This document shows, in pieces, positions 22,541 through 37,227 of a DNA stretch of 37,680 nucleotides; position 1 is the stretch's first letter; each line of letters begins with the position of its first letter. The DNA lies in NCBI GenBank assembly GCA_920105805.1, contig CAKKTI010000197.1, positions 1 to 37,680 of the forward strand. Reading direction: 5' to 3'. Position numbers and translations under genes: made by a program. The DNA comes from Condylostoma magnum (Eukaryota > Ciliophora > Heterotrichea > Heterotrichida > Condylostomatidae). The notes beneath the pieces are model-generated. The model saw only the letters and a list, made by a program, of their open reading frames with translations. It made no database searches and was not told where the DNA came from.

Positions 22541-24110
22541 ATGAAAATATATATCACAAACTAAAGATAAGCACAAGTAAAAGATTAGGGATGAGTATCA
22601 TTGTTATGGCTGATATTAGAATTTATTAAATTATACTCTGACAATAAGAAAATACATCAAGATGAGATAAGTAAATTCATCTGTTAGCAAAGTATATTAA
22701 GTATATTTAGTTATTTTTCAAGCTTTTGTCGTCTTTTATTCACAGTTGAGATACGAGCTATTATGAAACAACTAAAGGATAGAAGAAATTCAAATCCATA
22801 ATATTACTTGATTTATTAAAATTTGGTATACTAAAAATAAGAATCTGAAATAGTATTGAATTGGCAAGTCTTATTATCCCTAATGTAAAATTAAATTAAT
22901 CTGGTACTATTTAAAAATGGGATAATAACTTTCTTGTAACTGCAGATAAAATTTGAATTAAAGTATTTCAATGGAAATACAAGGAAGAGAGGAGCAACGA
23001 GAAATCAAAATGAATAAAAAGTATATTGATAGTGCACAGTTATTAGATGAATCAATAGAAAGTGAAGGTATTCCATCTGTCAAAACAATTAAAACAAACA
23101 CTAGAAGAAGAAATTTGTTCATTTATTAATACAATTCGGAAGACTGTAAAGAAGAAAATACATAAAAAATTAATAGGAACTCTGATTTAAATACTCCAAA
23201 GGCAAAAGGAATTAGTATCAAGTAATTCTTGTATAAAACACAATTAGATTAGTTTAAGTAACTATTTTTAGAAATATTCATTAATTAGATGGATTGCTGA
23301 GTGTAAATCACTTTATTGAATTGTAACACTGTCTTAAAGTATTATAAATCTTTAACTTACCAAATTACTTTTAAATAGCTAAAATAAGAATATTGTTTTA
23401 TATTGTAAGTCTAGTTGGATTATATATTTTAAACTATATACAAATCTATTTCGGTAAACTTATTTAAATATAAATTTGTAAGTCAAAAGTTATTTGATAT
23501 AAGCAGAATTAGTTTTTAAAATAACTTAATTAGCTAGCTGGGCATTTGGGGAAAATAAAAAGGAGGATATTCCAAAAAATAACCAAAGTGTGTTACGCTA
23601 AAATTAATAATATAATGAAACAAACTAGCTTAATAAGTATTCTAAAGCGCCCATTTTTAAAGATAATTCCTGAAAGGAATAGGTATAAAGTTAACATAGT
23701 TTTAAGTATGATTCAAGAAAGTATGATATTTATGATAACACATTATTATTGGAAATGCTGATAATACTAGTCAACTTTGGAATTTATAAATTCTAACAAC
23801 AATAGAGAAATTGGAAAACATAGCAACACTGGAAAGACGGTATGCATTGAAGGTAATAAAGCAATCAGCGGAAGTTTTGATACAGCTATGTCATTTTGGG
23901 ATCTATTAAATCTAAATAGCAGTAGATAAATTAGAAGACATAGAGATGATATATAAGGTAGTGAGTAGAAGTTGAGATAATACCATTTGACTTTGATGCT
24001 TATAAAATCCAAGTAATAATACAATGAGAAATGTATTTATAGAAGGTAAATAGGGAAGAGGATTAAACTTTAAGATTTTAGGATTTACCAAATATGATTA
24101 AAACAAAATT
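22541..24110 (+). pseudogene. WD40-type sequence broken over several frames (decayed gene or multi-intron gene)
   Basis: Coding-like stretches lie end to end but in changing frames. 22541 to ~22960 (frame 2) is a helical region with WLILEFIKLYSDNKKIHQDE. ~22950-23400 (frame 0) is a polar region with MNKKYIDSAQLLDESIESEG. From 23546 on there are WD40 blades: KVNIVL then, after a probable 16-nt intron, QHIIIGNADNTSQLWNL; GKHSNTGKTVC with NKAISGSFDTAMSFWDL; RRHRDDI; and SRSWDNTIWLWCL. The blade ends are unmistakable. However, the step after SQLWNL needs a shift with no GT-AG pair nearby, and about ten residues of one blade are missing after RRHRDDI. A decayed WD40 gene is favoured; undetected introns are the alternative. 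It is not closely similar to the intact WD40 gene at 5553. Confidence 0.5.
23706..23721 (+). other. Probable 16-nt intron in WD40-type region
   Basis: The sequence is GTATGATTCAAGAAAG. Removing it joins KVNIVL to IWYLWQHIIIGNADNT, which restores the exact WD40 spacing (12 residues from the V of VNIV to the strand before the G-N-A-D-N turn). Confidence 0.55.
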
Positions 24111-24212
24111 ATACTGTGATCTAATTGCATATATATAGGTTTAAAAGTCCAAATGTACTGTATATACTATAAATTTCGTTCAATACTTAAATAAACCCCT
24201 TTGTTATATAAA

Positions 24213-25532
24213 ATGGAATTAAATCAAGACGATATTTCTCAAAGTATTTTAGAGAATAACAGAGAAGCTATGCAGTTAATTTAATAAAACAAGTTTTAGT
24301 AATCAATGAATTTATTAACAACAGCTCTTGAGCTTATAGAATAAGTAGAGAGTGATAAAATCAATAAGTTTAGTATAATAACTCATAACAATCTAGGATG
24401 TCTTTATAAAAAGTTTTAACATTTATAGAAGGCAATAGTTCATTTTCATTAGGTATTTCAGTTTAATCCTACTACATCTTTTGATTATTCAAATATAGCT
24501 GGAGCACATTTGAATTTAACTAGTATATATTCCGAATAGTCGAAGCATGAGGAAGCTTTCCAACATGCTCAATTCGCAGTAAATTTAATACAAAAAGTAC
24601 CGAATTTTGTTAAATCTTCCTAATTAGTGACTAATTGTGCAAATGGATACTTGTAAATGGGAAATCAACTAAAAATTATTGGCAAAACAAAAGAAGCTTA
24701 AAATAATTATAAAGTAGGAGCTAAAATCAGTAAAAGATGATTAGGAGAAAAGCATTGAATAACATAAAAGCTGATTCAAAATTGTAGAATGTTAAATTAA
24801 GTGCATAATTTGTCTAGATAGTAAAGCATTATAAATTAAGGTCGACGTACAAATGATTAAAAGCAACGTTTTACTAATAAATTCACTCTGCCTCCTTTAA
24901 GCGATAAGTCTAAAAGAGGAAGAATTCCTTAAATCAAACAGAGGAAATTTAAAGCAAATTTATCTTATAGTGCAGGGGCTTAGAAAAAATCAGGTTAGAA
25001 TGCATTAAACAAATCAATAGCATTACAAAAGTTAAGAAATAAAGATTCCCACTCGTTTTAATAAAGCAAGAAGGTTGATAGTTAGCATAGAAAAAGCTAA
25101 TCTCTTTAAAAGCAAGATAATAATCCCTTGAAGGTTATTGAAGATATTTAAGTTTAATCAATAACTTTCGCATAAAACTAAGATGATTTCAAATATCTAA
25201 AAGCTGTATTAATTTAAAAGCATTGGAAAGGATATAAAGCGAGGCAATATGCATTTAATCTTTATTAATAGAAAAGAATCTAATCAGATCAAAAGGCTAG
25301 AGCCGCTTTATTAGAGTTTTCAAAGTTATAAAAACAGGTAAAGTCAATATCAGTTATAGATGAAGAATAGATAGAGGTATAAAATAAAGTATAAAAGTAG
25401 CAGATTCTAAATCTCCAATTTAATAAAGTAGTTAGATAGTATGTGACATTAGTTTTATAGATTTTAGTGTTGTTATAGAACTTGTTAATATCTTATATTA
25501 AAGTAAAAAGCTTTATTATTTCTAATAATTAG
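24213..25532 (+). CDS. TPR and IQ-motif protein
   Basis: A 439-residue protein. The N-terminal ~190 residues hold TPR-type repeats: MQLIQQNKFQQSMNLLTTAL, NNLGCLYKKFQHLQKAIVHF, AHLNLTSIYSEQSKHEEAFQ and CANGYLQMGNQLKIIGKTKE. A basic, disordered linker follows, and near residue 333 an IQ motif (LIQKHWKGYKARQYAFNLYQ) of the IQxxxRGxxxR type that binds calmodulin or EF-hand light chains. The C-terminus is a coil with a hydrophobic end. TPR-IQ combinations are common in ciliate cytoskeletal and ciliary proteins; the role here is not known. The chosen stop is TAG 25530-25532, 31 nt before the next ATG; earlier TAG codons are possible. Confidence 0.75.
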
Positions 25533-25563
25533 ATAGTCATTAAAAGCTATTGCACTATAAAAG

Positions 25564-26679
25564 ATGGAAACTATTTTACAGTAAAGATAAGTTGACTTGA
25601 GTATAGAAGAATATAAAGAGATTGATGAGATGTATATTAGAAGACAAGAACAACTGAATTAAGAGTTATCAATTGATCCTAGACTTAATTCCCGAAGATA
25701 TCGTTAGATCTTCTATGATAAGTTCTCAATTACTACATTAATGAATGAATACCCAGAGCTTGGAGTAAGAAAGCTAGATATAATACTAGACTTAGATTAC
25801 ACTTTAGTATAATGCATTAAATCTTAATTTTATCTTAAAGAAAAGGCTGCAAATGAAGAATTACTCAGAATACGTAAAAAATTTGGAAATTCTTATAAAA
25901 TTGACTTGATAAGGGTAGATTAGTGAAGACAGGACACATAATTTTACATAGTTGTAACTAGACCAAGATTGTAATAATTCCTAGACTATATTTCGGACAT
26001 TGGGGTTCTATATATTTGCAGTGTTGCTTAAATTAATTATGCATAGGAAATAGTTAATCTAATAGATCCTACTAAAAGATACTTTGGGAGTAGAATTTAT
26101 TGTATAGGCAACTAAAATCTATAGGAAAAATCCCTTTAATCTATCTTTGGAGATTCAGTTGATGTGCATAATACTATAATAATTGATGACTAAATTGAAG
26201 CTTGGAGATAAGAAGACTAGAATTTGATTATTCCTTCAATGAGATTTGCTCCTTTATACTAATATCACACGAATTATAAAAATAATATAGGAAGATTTAG
26301 ATGGATTATCAATTATTATTCATATACTAAATAACTTGCAGCTGTTGAAGATGAGAAACATTCCCATATTGATAAAAGCGGGCATTAGTTAAAATCGATT
26401 GTGCGTATATTACGGAACATCTTTTATACTAGATTCATGAATTGTAATCAAATCTCTTCTAGTGATATTTTATAGATTATCAGAGAAAAGGTTTTCGAGG
26501 GGAAAAATATATAAGTAAATTTGTCAAATGATTCCTAGGCTTTAATAGCTGAATATATAATTGGATTATTAGGAGGAGACTAGGAAGATGCATAAAATTA
26601 AGTAGTTGTTTCAGATAATGAGGAAGATAAAAGTTTTTAATGGTTAACACAAATGTATTTTAGTTTAGATAAAAATTAG
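25564..26679 (+). CDS. FCP1/SCP-family CTD phosphatase
   Basis: A 371-residue protein with an FCP1 homology (NIF) domain. The HAD-type catalytic motif is LDIILDLDYTLVQ with nucleophile Asp76 and general acid Asp78. Further on are FYIVVTRPRLQQFLDYI, YICSVAQINYAQEIVNLIDP, and the conserved HNTIIIDDQIEAWRQEDQNL with the paired acidic residues of motif III. This family removes phosphate from Ser residues of the RNA polymerase II C-terminal repeat. No BRCT domain follows; the C-terminus is short and acidic. The gene ends TAA at 26638-26640 or, twelve codons on, at a TAG TGA pair (26677-26682); the pair is preferred. Confidence 0.88.
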
Positions 26680-26781
26680 TGACAATTTAACTATATATAG
26701 CTCTAAATGATTTTCCTATCCAAGCATTTTTACATATTTTCACCCCTTTTTCCGTATTAGGGATAATTTACATACTTTAAA

Positions 26782-28224
<1,443 letters not shown>

Positions 28225-28228
28225 TAAA

Positions 28229-30661
28229 ATGTCTATGGAGCAATATACTAATTTGTTCTTTGTGCCTGATTCTCCTAATCCTACTGGAATACAGGAAAAT
28301 TGAGCACTAGCAAAGGAAATGTAGCATACAAAACATACGTTGAACGAGGAGTTTGAATCTGTATATGAGTAAAAATCTCATAATGAAAGTAAAACTGAAT
28401 AAAAATGAATTCATGATCGTATTGAATTAGACAAAATTACAGCATAAAATCAGCAGAAGTACAGTCTTTTGAGTTAGCTGATAGAAAAATATGAAGAGGG
28501 TGTTAAATAGAGCAAACAAAAAATATATAGTCCTAGATAGACTGATACTAGACTACAAACTGCAAACGTTAAGCATTGTGTTACATGTCCTTATAGAGAA
28601 ACTGCAAGTCAATGATAAAAAGCCAGATCTTTATATCCTGAGCAGCTTGATTAAATCCAGTAGAAATATAAGAAAATTATGTACAAGATAAAAGAATAAG
28701 AGTTTATCACAGAGTAGAATAATATAATGAAAGAAAGAGCTGATTAGGGTAGAGTTATATGAAAAGAAAGGTATGTAAGACTCAGCAAAATGTACAGTTT
28801 AATCACTAGGAATCACAGTGAATTTATAAGAGGATAAACTATAGCATTTAATGAGCTTACCTTAGCATGCAACAGCATTGCACAGTTTAAAAAGTATAGT
28901 GATATATAAAGAAGCAATTTCTAGTAGTAATTTGAAACTTAAAGCATAGCATTAGAAAAAGAACAGCAATTAATACAAACAGCTATTGAGAGAATGAGCT
29001 AAGAAAACTTAAGAATAGAGAAATTGAAAGTATTTAAGTAATAAGCTATTCTAGATTTAGAACGGCAGATTTATGAAACAAGGCAAATATATGAAAACAA
29101 TAAAGAAAGAATTGAATAGCTGCCGTTATACAAAGATAATTTTCAAGCATTGCAAGTCCATATGCAGAATTACTAAAATAACTTTACTATCTGTGAGCCT
29201 TTATAATCTGATTAAGTACTGTAAATAATAAATAATTACAAACTACTGTGTTTAAAAGAAGAGTCATTAAGCAATCGATATTATGAGCTAACTTAAGACT
29301 TTTTATCTAAGTCATAAGAATGTGAAACTATGAGAAAATAATTAGATGTATTATAATAAGAAAACGAAGGCATTAAAGAAAGGTTTATGTAATAGTATAC
29401 ATATACAGACTTGAAAATATTACTAGAATCCACGAGTGAAATATAAGGAAACAAAACTTAAATAGAAAATTCAGATAAAGCCTCTATTCAAAGCTATTTG
29501 CAACTATTATAAATAACTACTCTAGTGTTCACTTTAATTGAAAATAGTGCAATGTACAGTTAAGGCTTTGACTAAAACTTTACTAAAGATTTCCTAGATT
29601 TAAAACCTTAATTTGCTAAACTGTAAAAGGGATTTATGCCTAAAAGAACATAATAAGCATAACCGATGCCTATAACTCCAATAAGTAGAGGTAAACAAGG
29701 CAATTAAATTGCAAAATTTTACTAAAAACCGAAATTAAATAAACTTTTCAGCAAAATAGATGAAAATATATATGATAATAAAAGTTTCAATACAAACGTA
29801 TACCCCTACTTCTCTTTAAACTTCACGGAAATAACATCTACATTTAATCAAAAGTTTCCAAACAACTGGGAAATAGCTGAGGATTTTGCCAAATATATTA
29901 AAAAAGCTCCAGTTGTTGCTTTCTTCCTAGATGTGGATCATCTCTCTTAGTGGATATCTTAATTAAAGTACCCTGCTGATGCAATTTTTTAATTCTAGTC
30001 AATTCTATACCAAGCTCATTAATAATTCCAGTTAAACTTTAGAGAATTGAAGGATATTATATAAAAGTTACTGCAATATATATAAATTTCCTTTAAACTA
30101 ATAAAAAAGGACATAATCTAATTTTACTCGTAAAACGATCCCTTAAAAATCCACCTACTGGAAAAAGCATTAAGCCGGTGTAATGATCAACGTAAGGAAG
30201 TTCCAGTACCTAAAATAATGAGAGATAGACATAAATTAAAGCACTAAAAATGATAAAAGACTGATGATATATACTAACTTCCTTAACTAATAAAACCTTT
30301 GGAGACAAATACTTAAGCTACTAAGTCAGATGACAGCTAAGAATCTGTTAATTTGCATCATGTAAGAAGTGCTGATTCTTTCTCAACAGATGCAAGTGGA
30401 AGGCGGCCTTAGACATATAATAAGACGAATAATCCAGTTTCTAGAAAATTTCCTACATAAAGGTAAATTGTACTAGAGTCAAAGGACTTGGAGTAGAAAA
30501 TCCAACAATTACGAAGAAAAAAGTAAGGGTTAAGACTGTAAAATCCTTAATTTACGCCTATGAGCTCGTATTTCAAAAGCTCGTGAAGCTCAAGATAAGT
30601 CACTAAGGGAAGATCAAGTAGAAACTACTCGTCTAGTATACTCAATAGAAAATCAAGATAA
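28229..30661 (+). CDS. Coiled-coil protein, 810 residues
   Basis: Starts 4 nt after the first NDR stop codon. The N-terminal half is long heptad-rich coil (ALEKEQQLIQTAIERMSQEN, ILDLERQIYETRQIYENNKE, MRKQLDVLQQENEGIKERFM) with one CVTC pair near residue 110. The middle is more globular and aromatic (YPYFSLNFTEITSTFNQKFP, APVVAFFLDVDHLSQWISQL) and the C-terminus is Ser/Arg/Gln-rich (SSYFKSSWSSRQVTKGRSS). Cytoskeletal or basal-body coiled-coil proteins of ciliates often look like this; no family is recognised. Several TGAs read as Trp. Stop TAA at 30659-30661 (TAG at 30665 follows). Confidence 0.8.
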
Positions 30662-30747
30662 AATTAGTTTATTTAGTTGTTTTGATATTCTTATAGTTAT
30701 AGTAATCTCTTTGTTATACCGAGGTAATTTTAAGTGTAATATACAAA

Positions 30748-31674
<927 letters not shown>

Positions 31675-31708
31675 TTAGTAAGAATTATGTGGTATTTGAG
31701 AATATAAA

Positions 31709-32398
31709 ATGGGATAGAACAAGTAGATCTAAAAATGGCCAATGGGCTTTTCTGTGTTAACCGGTATTGGATTTGGATTTGCTATTTCATTCTTAGTTAA
31801 TACTACTTTAGCTGAGATTTCTATTGATCCTTTTTTCTCTATTGTAAGCTTTAAGCAGTACTTTGCTACGATATTTGTGCTTATGGGAATCGCTATTTTC
31901 TTTAAGACTTATAGCATTCATTATATGCAGGTATAGAAAAGGATGTTGTCTTATGGAATTTCTGTATTTGTTGTTGCCTCAGGGATTATATCTGTTATTC
32001 TGGAGAAGGATTGGTTTACTGTATTAGGCCCTTAATAGAAAATTCCATTGTACTCTATTCTAAGTATGGCTATTTGCTTTGCTTTCAATTTTATTCTGAT
32101 TGATGGTATTAATTACTTACATTGCAAGATTTATAATTCTAGTACTGGAATTATTGAAAATCCTAAGCAACTTTATATAATTTTTGTAGTTTCTGGAATT
32201 ATGGGATTTTGTTTTGGGTTGATATTCGGAATAACGGATGTTGAAGACAGTGAGTAGCTTTATATTGCCTTAAAGTCTGAATAAAAGTACTGCTATCCTA
32301 TAGGAATTATTTCTGGAGCATTTTGTGGAGGAGTTAATGAGTATATAAGGTAAATTAAGAGTGAAGATCTTACTGATTTATTTGAAGAGGAAATTTGA
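31709..32398 (+). CDS. Small six-pass membrane protein
   Basis: A 229-residue protein with about six hydrophobic segments: VLTGIGFGFAISFLVNTTL, YFATIFVLMGIAIFFKTY, YGISVFVVASGIISVIL, LYSILSMAICFAFNFILI, LYIIFVVSGIMGFCFGLIF and PIGIISGAFCGGVNEYI, ending in an acidic tail (SEDLTDLFEEEI). Size and layout recall INSIG-type ER proteins, including a GG-V-N-x-x-RQ ending, but the similarity is too weak to name it. The start at 31709 is preferred over 31742 because it adds a short cytosolic lead. The stop is TGA at 32396-32398; if this TGA is Trp, a TGA TAA TAA cluster at 32438-32446 would end it, 3 nt before the next ATG. Confidence 0.6.
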
Positions 32399-32449
32399 TC
32401 ATTTTACATAATTTTTAATTTATTATCGGTTTTATTTTGATAATAAGTA

Positions 32450-34717
32450 ATGCTCTATATTTCTAATAACTATATGCTTATTTTTATTGTGAGTAAAATA
32501 CAAAACTTTGAAATTTAGCACAGTTTTTACATAAAGCTACATACATAGAAATTAACCGAATATTATAAATCATTTAGAAGTTATATTGGCCATTTTCTAC
32601 AAGCATAAAATTAATTATTAATAGATTATTATATATTTTGTGATTTGTGAATCTTTAACTTATTTACGTTCAATAAATTATTCAAACTTTTTATAGCTAA
32701 ATGGCTATTATTTCTCTTAGTTTTTTAGTAAGATAAGCTTACTAGATTATTCTTTTATAACCTAGGACTTTTAGTATTTACTCTCTTCAATTTTTACCTA
32801 TAAAATGATCCTTTATGAAAGTTAATAACAAATGATTTCTGTTATATACTTGAATCATTATTAAGGTTCTTATGCATCAAGCTAGAATCAGTGTCTTTTA
32901 TGTTTTTAATTTAATAAGTTTTTCTCCTAGTTGATAAATTTTCCCTTCTCTAGCCGAATGGAGTTTTGGCTCTATATACATTCTTTGATCTTATTTATTT
33001 ATTATTACTTATCTTAGGACTATTCCTTTGAAATAGGGATTAATTGTGGCTTAATTCCCCTTTATTCCTATCAATATAAGGTTCTGCTATTTATGAGAAT
33101 GTTTTAAAGTTTTCTTATGCCAGATCATATGGAAGTCTTGTAGGAGAATCTCGATCTGATATAAAATTCAGCACCTTTATTCTTTATGCTGCCTTTTCAT
33201 ATGCCCTAAAATTTGCTTAAGCAATGTGGTAATCAGGTAGTTTTGTTGCTGTTATTTTTTGCATAGGTTTAATATGGAAGTTGCAATTACTTTAATAGTA
33301 AAATGTTTTACTTATAATTTATACTTTTCATTGCTTAGTTAATTATTGGTATATTTTCTTATATTTAATTTAAGCAAAGCTGCCAATATTGTTGAATTAC
33401 TTTTGATTATGCTTAATAGAAAATCGTTCTTAATAAAAGCATAATTATCTTTTATATCAAGAGTAATAGATAGAAATAGAATTAAATTTAACTGAAAAAT
33501 CACTTTCAAAAGGAAAGAGTAATTGAAATACTAGAAAAGAGATAAAAATAACTAGCTTAATTAATAAAAAAGTATAAATAATAGTAAGATGAATTGAATA
33601 TATTTTTATATTATAAGAAACCAACTGAACTATAAAAAATTAATGACTACTAAGAAATTAGATGGTAGATACGACTCAGGAATAATATGGAAAGATTAAA
33701 ATGGATTTTTTACAAGTAAGATAATAGCATCAAACTCTAATCTGTAAAATTAGATGTAGTCAAAATAGAGCACCGATATAATAAATTTTGTTTATATCTT
33801 ATAAATACAACTTTTGTTCAAAGAGAAATAATATTATCTATGTATTATTATTTACAATATAATAAGAACTTAAAAGGAATTTATACACATCATTTTGTTT
33901 ATTAATGAAGGAATCCTACATTTTGTGGTAACTTAAGCTAACTATTGATCATTCTTAAATTATTGCTTGAATACTAAATAAATGTGATCATCAAAATATT
34001 AGTTTTATATACTTTTCGATATCTATATATTATCAAAGACGTTAAACTAAACTCCTATGGATGTTAAATATGAAGTGAATATCATTTAAAAGTTAGCAAT
34101 ACTCAGATTAAAATTATAATGGCAATTGATTATTATTGTACAGTAAATAAGGTTTTATTCCTTAGTAATATAAAAAATTAGATATAAAGACAATAGAATG
34201 CCAGTACCTTTATACAAAAAATATTATTATTATTTCATTATCTACTCTAATATGCACCTCCTTTTTAATTTCTTGAGTATACATTAATAAGTTATATAAT
34301 CACTAAAGTATTTAGTATATTAGACTATTTAGATACCTTTCAATATGAATATAATCGATTTGTAAACGTTCTAAAGCGCAATATTATATCTTTAAGTTTA
34401 AATTTATCTTTTTTAGGTGACATTAAGCTATCATTCTCCGAAAGGAAGCAATAAAATACCGATTAAATTGCATGCTTTAGAATTTGATTATTACATTGGT
34501 GTATAGTGAATTTCCAATTAATTCAGACATATATAATATATGGTCTAATTTAAATACAATACTTAAGCTAATGGTTATATAGATACACTATGGATTAATT
34601 ATTGACACTTTAAAAGTAATCCAATGTTGTTATAAAGACTAAAGAAAATTAGAATTATATAAAGATGGATTGCAAAACTATATATGTCAATTATTATTGG
34701 TTATAATAAAGATTTAA
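32450..34717 (+). CDS. Large polytopic membrane protein (about 750 residues, introns incompletely resolved)
   Basis: Starts ATG 32450. The first ~280 codons (frame 2) give many membrane segments: AKWLLFLLVFQQDKLTR, LGLLVFTLFNFYLQ, ALYTFFDLIYLLLLILGLFL and FILYAAFSYALKFAQAM. A probable 19-nt intron (33280-33298) joins this to frame 0: FYLQFILFIAQLIIGIFSYI, YCWITFDYAQQK, then a coiled cytosolic part (ERVIEILEKRQKQLAQLIKK, then YKQQQDELNIFLYYKKP, RWQIRLRNNMERLKWIF). The C-terminal ~100 codons read best in frame 2 again (SEFPINSDIYNIWSNLNTIL, YGLIIDTLKVIQCCYKDQRK), so a second intron of 14, 17 or a similar length near 34400-34450 is needed. It ends TAA TAA 34715-34720. No family is recognised. 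Confidence 0.5.
33280..33298 (+). other. Probable 19-nt intron in polytopic membrane gene
   Basis: GTTGCAATTACTTTAATAG has GT and TAG ends. Removal joins CIGLIW to NKMFYLQF and keeps a continuous hydrophobic segment. Only the frame requirement and the GT-AG ends support it. Confidence 0.4.
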
Positions 34718-34782
34718 TAAGTTAAAAATTAGTTAGCATTGCTATTAGTACACGAAATTAAATTGTAATTTATAATTATTTA

Positions 34783-37227
34783 CTAATCATCTAGATCAAA
34801 CTTCCTCACCATACAATGCTGCCTTAATCTATCTTAAGTTATTTCTAGCTTTTATAACAATGCATGTACGTTCTCAGTTTCTGGCACAAGTTTACTCAAA
34901 TCAACACTGCTCGCAGCACTTAAAAGATCGTCTAAATTTCTTAAAACAGGTCCAGCATCCTTGCTTACAGTTGAAAGTAATACTGAGTTATCTAATTCAC
35001 TGTATCTTGTATTCTATCTAATAGGAGTTGTTATTGAACTGTTCCTAGGTATATTATTTTGATAAGCCAGTGCATTTTGTACTATTTTCGTTATTTTTTA
35101 CTTTATATCAGCAGTAAGCTCTTATCCATTAAGTGCTAAAGTAATCAGAGCTTGTCCTTCTTATTCTTTCAGGTAAATTAATTATTGTTGTAATTATTTC
35201 AGTTAGTTTTTTGTTTAGTTATACTACTATTACTATTATTTGCTTGAGTTCTATATACTTTTATGCTAGTTTTCAAGTTGTTTGTTTTTATTACTCAATG
35301 TTTCAAATGATTGTTTTAACTTTTAAACTTCACTAATTAGTTGCTTTAAGGTTTACTCACCATTTTAAATTCCTTATTGGTACTTTTACAATTTTTCTTT
35401 ATACATTTTTTCCTATTATGCAAATTTGTTGGTTTATTAAGCTATTTAATCTGACTTTTCTTATAATGCGTATTAAATCTAACTGTGTTGTTATACCAGT
35501 TACTCATATTTACTTTAAACTTATCTGAATTAATTATCCAGATTTTTGATATCTTTATTATACTATGAGCGCTTATTAGTTAATTATTCTAATATAGCTT
35601 CCTTTTCTAGTATCTAATCTGATAACCTTGACAATTTTTCATCTATACCAGCCAATTTAACATTCTTTTACCCCATTTCTTAATCTAATTGTAACAAAAT
35701 ACGGTCATTTTAGCCTTTAACTTAATTAAACCCTTTTAATTCATTTTATATCTGCAGTTTTTACGATTCTTAGTCTGTAATTTCTTACTTAACCTTAAGT
35801 AAAGCCGTATTCTAAACCTCATATTCTAATTATTTCTAGCCTATTTAATGCTATAGTTAGCTTATTTACTCTTCTAATTACTTAGCTTATCTTTTATCCT
35901 CCTTAATATCCTTTTAAATTGTATTCTATTGATTATTCACTTGCTTAACTAAATTTTCTTGGTGTATTAATAACTCCTTTAACTTTTTTATTTTAGTATT
36001 CAATTAGGTAATTTTATCTAGCTTGTTCTCTACCTTTTAGGTTAGCTGATTATAATAACTTTCCTTTGTTATTAGTTAATTAGAAATATTTGCTAATCTT
36101 CTTTTAGAGTTTCCAAGTTCATTATACTTCTCAATACACAAATCGTCTAATTTATTAAGTTTATCGATTTTACTGAAATTTTAGGATAGATCTGCACTAC
36201 TTTATCTACTATGAGTCGGATAATTGTCACATTCTAATTGATTTATTTACATTTCAACTTTTCTTTGAATATTTTATAGTAATGAGAAGGGAGAGCTATA
36301 AGAATTATCATAAATTCCTATACACTATCCAAAATGGATGATTTATTGCTCTAAATCTTTATAGTATTCGTAATACTAATTTTATGTTTCCCCTTATACA
36401 ATGTTCATGCTTAAATTTTGTATTTCAAGCTCTAAGCTTTCCTTCATTCTTTACAAATTATCAACTTACCTTTGCAACTTTTCATCTTATAAGTTAGAAA
36501 CTTAAGTCATTTCTCTACTCTAAGGATAATACGTTGAATCTTAAGTATCATTTTACTTATCAGTTTTATTTAATCTATTGCTAAGATAGTCAATTTTCGC
36601 TTCATAAATACGCTATTAGGCTTGCATTTCTAGTATTTAAGATTACTCACTGATCAAATTATTACAGATTAATTTAGATTTTCTAATAAATTCATATAAA
36701 CTTCCCATGAAATTGTCTTGATCAAATTCAAAGGTTTCATCAGATATGATTTCTCAAAAACTTTATATTTGTTACATAATTTCATTAAATTCAATTCCGT
36801 CATCTATATTTTAAATCAAAAACTAGTTCAGATCACTTGGCCTATTCTATACTCCTTCCCTCTAAATTCTTCTTAAATCTAAAATCTCCATTTCTATATC
36901 ACTTATCTTTTCATTTACCCTCTTCAACTAATCTTTAATGTACAATAACTTATTCTGTTAAGTTTTGGTATCATTGCCTTCGTTTTAAAGTTTCTGTATT
37001 TCTTATTAAACCCCAACTCCTTATTATTTCAATTTCTCAGCTTTTTCAATCAGATTTTTCATTTCAGACTTTTTACCATCCACAATTCATTTTTAGCTTC
37101 CCCAGGATTAGCTGCTTGCATAAAAATCGTCAGGTGCTAAATTTTTATCTAGAAGACTATTATCATCGATAACAGGTGAACTGAAACTTGAAGCTGGCAT
37201 TGCTTTTACAGGGCTGAAATTATCCAT
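34783..37227 (-). CDS. Long coiled-coil protein, 814 residues
   Basis: One uninterrupted frame from ATG 37225-37227 to TAG TAA (34780-34785). A short N-terminal head (MDNFSPVKAMPASSFSSP, APDDFYASSQSWG) precedes about 600 residues of coiled coil rich in Gln, Lys, Glu and Leu (EKAEKLKQQGVGVQQEIQKL, QITDQESQKLQIQNEL-type repeats, QYNQTKNQLKQLQQQLIYLK). The C-terminus is non-coiled (PVLRNLDDLLSAASSVDLSK, DRLRQHCMVRKFDLDD). The extreme Gln content is written largely with TAA and TAG codons. It is the terminal gene of the chromosome and is transcribed away from the telomere. The length suggests a filament or basal-body protein; no family is recognised. Confidence 0.8.

Noticed and set aside
23546-24024. 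Short standard-code open frames on both strands in the WD40 region
   Set aside because: They are chance openings within WD40-type sequence; the blade motifs run through several frames and ignore their boundaries.
31709-32398. INSIG family identity of the six-pass protein
   Set aside because: Only the length, the number of membrane segments and a loose GG-x-x-x-x-x-RQ ending agree; no diagnostic block could be matched.
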